Assembly (NCBI GenBank): GCA_001566745.1
Contig: KQ964487.1
Coordinates: 27,776 to 67,579 of the forward strand
Origin: Conidiobolus coronatus NRRL 28638
Taxonomy: Eukaryota > Entomophthoromycota > Entomophthoromycetes > Entomophthorales > Conidiobolaceae
DNA length: 39,804 bases
Reading direction: 5' to 3'
This document shows positions 34,591 to 39,804 of this stretch, in pieces (the stretch's first letter is position 1; each line of letters starts with the position of its first letter). Under the pieces are notes generated by a model that did no database searches, was not told the origin of the DNA, and saw nothing but the letters and a program-made list of their open reading frames with translations. The position numbers were made by a program, and so were the translations under genes.

Positions 34591-36186
34591 TGTAAAATAG
34601 GTACCTTAAAGCTTACAGCTGAAAAAATTAAAAACAAGAACTTTTACGCGTTTTTTCAAGCTTGGATAAGTATAAAAAAATCATAGGAATCAGAAAATTT
34701 ATATTATGTGAATATAAGTGCAAAGCTACTGGATGACTTTGAAGATTATAATCTTGAAGTGTGGATAGAGCAATGTAGCGGGCTATAACATGAATCTTTA
34801 GAATCAGAGAGTTAAAATAACAGCTGCCGAACTTTTAACCATATGCGCTATTCTTTAATTTTGTCGGCCCAAGGTAAGTTAAAAAGTAAAATCTCTTTGC
34901 ACAATAATTAACCATAATTATTACTGTCATATGAATTTTGATTAATTTACTCAAATAATAAAGAATCGGTTAATAACCCAAATTAAGTTCAAAATGGTTA
35001 AATTGTATGAAAAAACGAAAAAAAGCAAAATTCTTGGAATTCCTCACTTTTTGCAATCGGCTTTAAGATTCTATATTAGTTAAATTTGAACTAATGTAAA
35101 TTGAAGTTATTACACATTTAAACCAAATCAACTTCTTTGTTTAGTTTGGCGACTATGCATCTTATCTAGGTAAAATTTAAATAGAACATTCCAATATTCT
35201 ATTCATTTACTTATTTGGAAAATTTTAATTTAAACTAATATTTTACAATATACAAAAATGGAATAAGCTCAAATTCATGTAATTTTTTTCTGTTTTACAA
35301 AAAGTGTTAAAAAATTTAGTTGCAAACTTTTATTTATTATTCTTAAGAATTTCAGCCAAAAATTTTACCTATTAATACTAGTATTTTGTATGTGGATTTA
35401 GTACAATGTAACAATCTTTTTTACTGTGTAATCTAAGAATTTTTATTCGCTCTTCCTTACCCCACAGTTTTCTATTACTTATTTTGTACATACTAATTGT
35501 CCTTGTTTATGATTTAATGGCTGTATTTGCAAAGCCTGTATCTCAACCATTGTGGTATTATGGTTGAGCTGTTTACCATTGAGCTTCTTTTTTAATCCAA
35601 TAATTTTTGAATATTGTAAAAAGTTATAAGCCAAATTACTAAGGTAAAATGACGCTAACAAGCTATAATCCTTGCAGCTGAAATCAGCTCTCAATATTTA
35701 TCAAATCCCCAGTAATCATCTGACTAGATAAAATATTTGGCTAAAAGCCTCTGGATAATTAAATTAACCGGCGGACACAATACACTTATTAGTTTTAATT
35801 TTGTGTATTTAGAAATTAATTCATATGATTAGTGTAATATCATACTCAACTTTAAAGTTTATCCATTGGGGTTTGGAAAGAAAATAGGGAAGAAGCATAA
35901 TATCAAAGCTAATAAATGGAAAGATACAAGTATTAACCATATTACAGAATTAAATCTGGTATGCTCTCAAGCGCCTAATTCAATGTGTGTAATATAAGAA
36001 TTTTAAAATTAGAATAAAAATCTGGTAAACGGACTTGTGTCCTGATGAATCATAGTCTAGCAATGTTGGTAATACCGAATTAATCAAATCTTCTATGAAC
36101 CAGACAATATTAAAACCGCGATTTGCACTGCAATCGAATTAATCATTAATACATTGGCATATTATCAGAGTGATAAAGCTATTTAA
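34591..36186 (+). pseudogene. Interrupted coding-like stretches, family unknown
   Basis: Three + strand segments translate into protein-like sequence with balanced composition but stop early: 34591-34814 (contains KLTAEKIKNKNFYAFFQAW and LDDFEDYNLEVWIEQCSG), 35833-35997 (KWKDTSINHITELNLVCSQA) and 36073-36186 (YEPDNIKTAICTAIELIINT). They are not in a single frame, and the sequence between them is not convincing. I do not recognise the family; they could be remnants of a gene, of an unidentified element, or chance. Splice sites joining them into one intact gene were not evident. Confidence 0.25.
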
Positions 36187-36204
36187 TTTGTTGTATAGCA
36201 TATG

Positions 36205-36233
36205 ATAATATTAATATTAATATTAATAATAAT
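36205..36233. repeat. ATT microsatellite
   Basis: A short imperfect run of ATT/AAT units in the gene-poor right part of the window. It is of no evident function. Confidence 0.7.
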
Positions 36234-38368
36234 AGCGGTATTATGATCTTCATTAAAAAAATAATCAGAAGTTAATAATAATAATTAACTCTATTTGGTT
36301 CTATAACACAATATTACATTATTATTTATTTAATTTATTAGAGTAATGACCTTGATTTATGATCTAACATTATATCATCCGAGTTTATTGATAGGCTTAA
36401 AATGCTAACTCTTTTTATTGTTTGTAGAACGAATAATAAACAAATAAATAAATGCTATTATTATCCTATATGATATGATAAATTTTACGCCAATATACAT
36501 ATTTAATAAAGTGGCATGAATCTAATTTATGCAGTGTCATATATAAAAAACCTTAAAGTTTAGCACTATCGGTATATTGATTCTAAGTTCTGTTTTATAA
36601 CGGGCAAATCTAAAAGCGAGGTCTATATTAGCTGTAATGATAATGAGTTTAAACGCATAACGTCCCTGCTCTAGACTCAACAATAAAGAAAATTTGGTTC
36701 ATTCGCAGCCAAATCAAAATACCAAAACTACTAGACATTCCGACTTTCCCGTATGATCTTATCGTATTTAATCGCTAGTAAACCTCTTTTTAACAGAAAA
36801 ATCATTACTATATTAATTCCGACTAATGAATTAATTCAACCATATTTCTATATTTCTATATTTCAATTATACACTTGTCAAACTAAATTGACTTTTTATA
36901 GATGCTAGCTAAATTTATCAATTGAATTTCCTAATTAGGTGAAAAGATATTATATAAAAGCTATTTATTAACTAAAATGAAAATTATTAAGAATTTTTTA
37001 TTATTTTATAAAAGAAGTCCAATACTTCTTAAAATATTATTCTTAATGAATTAATTTTTACCAAATTGAAATCAATATAAAAGCCTCAATATACTTTATT
37101 TTTTGCTATCCACGTTTTAACCATGTTATTGAAGCAAATTTTGGTTGATCAAAGCTTCTTCTAATAATAGACTATAATTAAACTGTTAATATGTTTTACG
37201 TTTAGAAAGTCTTTACCAATCTATAGCATAGAAACTGGTGTAAAAAGGAAACTATGAAGCATATTATCGCGAATAAAAATATATTCAACCATAATAAATC
37301 TCCTAACTATCAATTTATTGATAAAAAGGAAGAAACTTAGTTCCAATTAAATTCCCCAGTTCCACTCCGAGGTAAGCATAATAAATTATACTTTAAAACT
37401 AATCAAATTAAGGTTTTAAATTAAGTTTCAGAGCCTTTTATATTGATCAAGACTTCACCTTATCTAACTTGTTAACTATCTTGCAAGCTATATTATTTGT
37501 CTATTTTGCATAGCTATTTTTATCTATTATAAGACATAGATAAAGAATATGAGGTATGTTTGAGTGAGTTAGAGCCATAGCGCATGATTGAGTGTATATT
37601 TGAGACTTGAGCTATAATGGTCAGTTTTTTGAGTAATATACAATGTTTATCTTTAATAATTTGACTGATCTTGCCACTAGTTTGGTTATATCGAGCCATT
37701 GAATTCTGTGTTATCATATATATATAAAGATTCGATATCATACAGCATCTATATCTAATCTAATACATTTATATATTGCCAAGAATATTAAACACGGAAT
37801 AAATTAAAGTAATATGTTTTAATTAGTGTTGAGAACTAATTATAATTTGACTCTGATCAAGTATTTTTTGTAATTGCTTAGTGTACATGTTTGAGTTTAT
37901 TGGCTATTCATTTATATTAAAGCGTATAACCTCTTCTTATTTTATTTTGCCATACTAATACTATTCTGTACTTCTCATCTTTATGTGGTTATGAATTGTT
38001 TAAAGCTTACTAATAAGGCATTTAAATAGGGGTAAGCGAAATATGTAAACTATTATTAATAAGTTGGCAAAAAACTTAGTAAAAATAGAATATCAATTAT
38101 GCTGATTTAGCTGAATATTATTGGTTAATTTCAGAGATAATCACCTCATTTTAATTTTTAATTTTTAATTTTTTTAAAAAATTAAAATCTACTATTATTA
38201 TTAGAAGAGTCAATAAGGAATAACTTACGAGGAGCGGTTTAAATTTAACTGAGTCGGTTTTATAATCTAATTTCTTTGAAAGCAATATGCAAGCAATGTT
38301 ATATTACTCTACGCAATAGGAAATACTGCTATTAATCATAGAAAGGACGTTGCCTATTATGGGGATAG
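36234..38368. other. Gene-poor stretch
   Basis: About 2.1 kb with no intact gene. A 73-codon minus-strand frame at 37520-37741 includes ARYNQTSGKISQIIKDKHCI, which faintly resembles a transposase-type helix-turn-helix. Around 38155-38187 a TTTTTAAT run and its complement form a short AT palindrome. Otherwise nothing is supported. Confidence 0.35.
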
Positions 38369-38752
38369 TTGAATAGCGTGCTTTATGGTTTTTTGCTCAA
38401 GTATAGTGATAGCGTAGACTGGTATCAGTGGGATCAAGATGTGGAAAGTGCCCTTTATAAGCTGTTTATTATTTGAATCCATTTAAGATTTATGTTAATT
38501 GTTCTACTTGATTTAAGGGAAATTTCCATTATAATCGAGTGGCGGGCTTCTAAGTTACTGATAACAAGGGTGAAGAGTGGATGACGGCTACGTGGTATAA
38601 AAAACTTACATATTCCTAGACTAAGACAAGTCGATTTCCAAAGTTATAGATTTTTGCCTACTCTGGTTAATGTGAATTTATGGCATAATGACAGCTTTGG
38701 ATTCCTGAAAAGTCTAGTCTCCCCTCTTTTATTACTCTATGATAAATCATAA
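38369..38752 (+). pseudogene. Decayed gene fragment, possibly F-box/LRR type
   Basis: One reading frame runs for 127 codons before its final stop and is interrupted inside by stops. It reads like real protein: KYSDSVDWYQWDQDVESALY near the start, and GIKNLHIPRLRQVDFQSYRF followed by LPTLVNVNLW in the last third, the latter with leucine spacing that recalls leucine-rich repeats such as those of the F-box gene at 1281. No start, domain boundary or intact neighbour is seen. The assignment is tentative; it may be an unrelated degraded gene. Confidence 0.3.
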
Positions 38753-39180
38753 AATCATACGCCAAATAAATTTAAACTACTTCAATATAGAATAATACAA
38801 TTAATAAACAGTAATATTATTAATAGTAATATGATAGCTATGACTTTAATACAAAATTTGATCACACCAGTTTTACTATTAACTTACTTTAATCTTCAAT
38901 AAGTCTTGCTTTAACAAATAAAGGCGATCGATTAGCGAAATAAAAATAGGTAAGCGGTCAAATTTTAGTCAATAGAAAATAACATTGCGTAGACGGAGTG
39001 ATTTCCTTTGCCTAAATCGTTATAACTCGGCATCAGCAAATAATAGTATGAGAATAGTAGCAAATAGACAAAGTGAAGCATAGCAGACTTGGTGTTTGAT
39101 TGGTGGAGCCGCATAACTGAATTGGAAATGTTTCGGGAATTCAATTCTTAGATATTACTTTATTAGGCACAAGTTCGTTA
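38753..39180. other. Spacer
   Basis: About 430 bases with no gene or repeat recognised. Base composition begins to shift toward more G and C near its right end. Confidence 0.4.
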
Positions 39181-39804
39181 CACTCGCTTAGCTAAAACTA
39201 GGGATGAATCAGAGGGGGTGGATTGGAGGATTGGACCAATGAAAGGCGAACAAGTCTTCTGAGCGGCACGTGAGCCGAATCGAGGAGCTGGCGCATGATT
39301 GGCTGCAGATGCAAATCCGATGCATAGCAGTTGGGAGGCGATCCGAGAAAAGTTGGCCTGAAAATCCGTATCCCCCAAATTTGTACCCTCCCAACAGAAT
39401 TAAATCACCCAATACCACACTCCACACCCGCCTCCTCACATTTGGCTCCTTAGAAATTGTGTTACCAAAGTCTGATTTCCTATGATTCACCCGAAAGATT
39501 TCAACTGCATTTGGTAGTGAGAATTATTGGTCGAGGGCTGCCAATAATTTAGGTATATAAATGCGCCCATTTCCCCCTTATGACACTTGGATTTCTCAAA
39601 TCAATCAGACCCAGTCAAGGAAAACCTCCACTGGATCCTCTCTTCTTCTTTATATACTTATCATCCATTTAAACAAAACTGTGTATCCTTTTGTTTGGAT
39701 TAGACAGACTAATTAAGCCAAATTTTGCGCCTTCATCCATACCTGATTTAAACTAATTATCCTCGTGGATATCCATATATTACCTGCACCACCTGCAAAC
39801 CAAA
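39181..39804 (+). promoter_or_regulatory. Putative promoter and 5' leader of a gene beyond the right edge
   Basis: This segment is markedly richer in G+C than the rest. It carries a cluster of CCAAT boxes in both orientations (39222, 39230, 39236, 39298), an E-box palindrome CACGTG (39267-39272), and an inverted repeat ATTATTGG / CCAATAAT (39523-39530 and 39541-39548) ending 5 bases before a TATA box TATATAA (39554-39560). From about 39590 to the end there is no ATG, fitting a 5' UTR of at least 200 bases or a leader with an intron. In fungi CCAAT is bound by the HAP/NF-Y complex and CACGTG by bHLH factors such as Cbf1. The regulated gene is not in the window, so direction is inferred from the TATA box only. 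Confidence 0.5.

Noticed and set aside
39209-39490. Minus-strand frame of 93 codons (and overlapping ones) in the GC-rich right end
   Set aside because: The open frames follow from low stop-codon frequency in GC-rich DNA. The translations show no protein family, and the promoter motifs explain the segment better.

Overview
The window reads as nuclear DNA of a very AT-rich fungus. The genes are split by short GT-AG introns (about 44-74 nt, often with a TTAAC- or CTAAT-like branch site), spacers are long and A+T dominated, and the gene set is fungal or opisthokont: SAGA subunit Ada3/Ngg1, Rag GTPase Gtr1, Gid4/Vid24, dynactin Arp10, a SERCA-type Ca2+-ATPase and Cox6/Cox5a. Zygomycete-grade fungi such as Conidiobolus (Entomophthoromycotina) fit best, since they carry many F-box/LRR proteins like the first gene here. 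This placement is an inference from style and content.

Layout, left to right: a truncated MITE copy (about 22-233); an F-box/LRR gene (+, 1281-2807); six-exon ADA3 (-, 2899-4921); eight-exon GTR1 (+, 6129-7397), convergent with four-exon GID4 (-, 7835-9120), with an intron-bearing tRNA-Tyr gene between them; a MITE copy holding an assembly gap (9972-10454); intronless RPL10 (+, 11995-12648); a six-exon SAM-domain plus SNF2 ATPase gene (+, 14291-18492); a MITE copy (19216-19477); COX6 (+, 19978-20394); ARP10 (-, 20819-22366); a second gapped MITE copy (22941-23465); a single-exon gene for a protein built almost wholly of 74-residue helix-turn-helix repeats (+, 24170-26077); tRNA-Asp; three-exon SERCA (+, 27871-30969); an inverted pair of MITEs (31202-31468 and 31775-32020); tRNA-Leu; then about 6.5 kb with no intact gene but some broken coding-like stretches. 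The right end (39181-39804) is an unusually GC-rich, CCAAT-rich segment with a TATA box that looks like the promoter of a gene beyond the edge.

The genes are independent housekeeping units rather than a cluster. Two belong to nutrient control (Gtr1 in TORC1 amino-acid signalling, Gid4 as a substrate receptor of the GID ubiquitin ligase) and two to chromatin (Ada3, the SNF2 ATPase), but nothing in the sequence shows co-regulation.

The most unusual item is the 635-residue repeat protein. It has seven clear units plus one hidden decayed unit, all in an exact 74-residue (222-bp) register. The scaffold is conserved while the predicted recognition helix varies, which suggests a modular DNA-binding protein of a kind I do not recognise. 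The second theme is a roughly 265-bp MITE family with at least six copies. Both N gaps lie inside copies of it, at points where little or no consensus sequence is missing.
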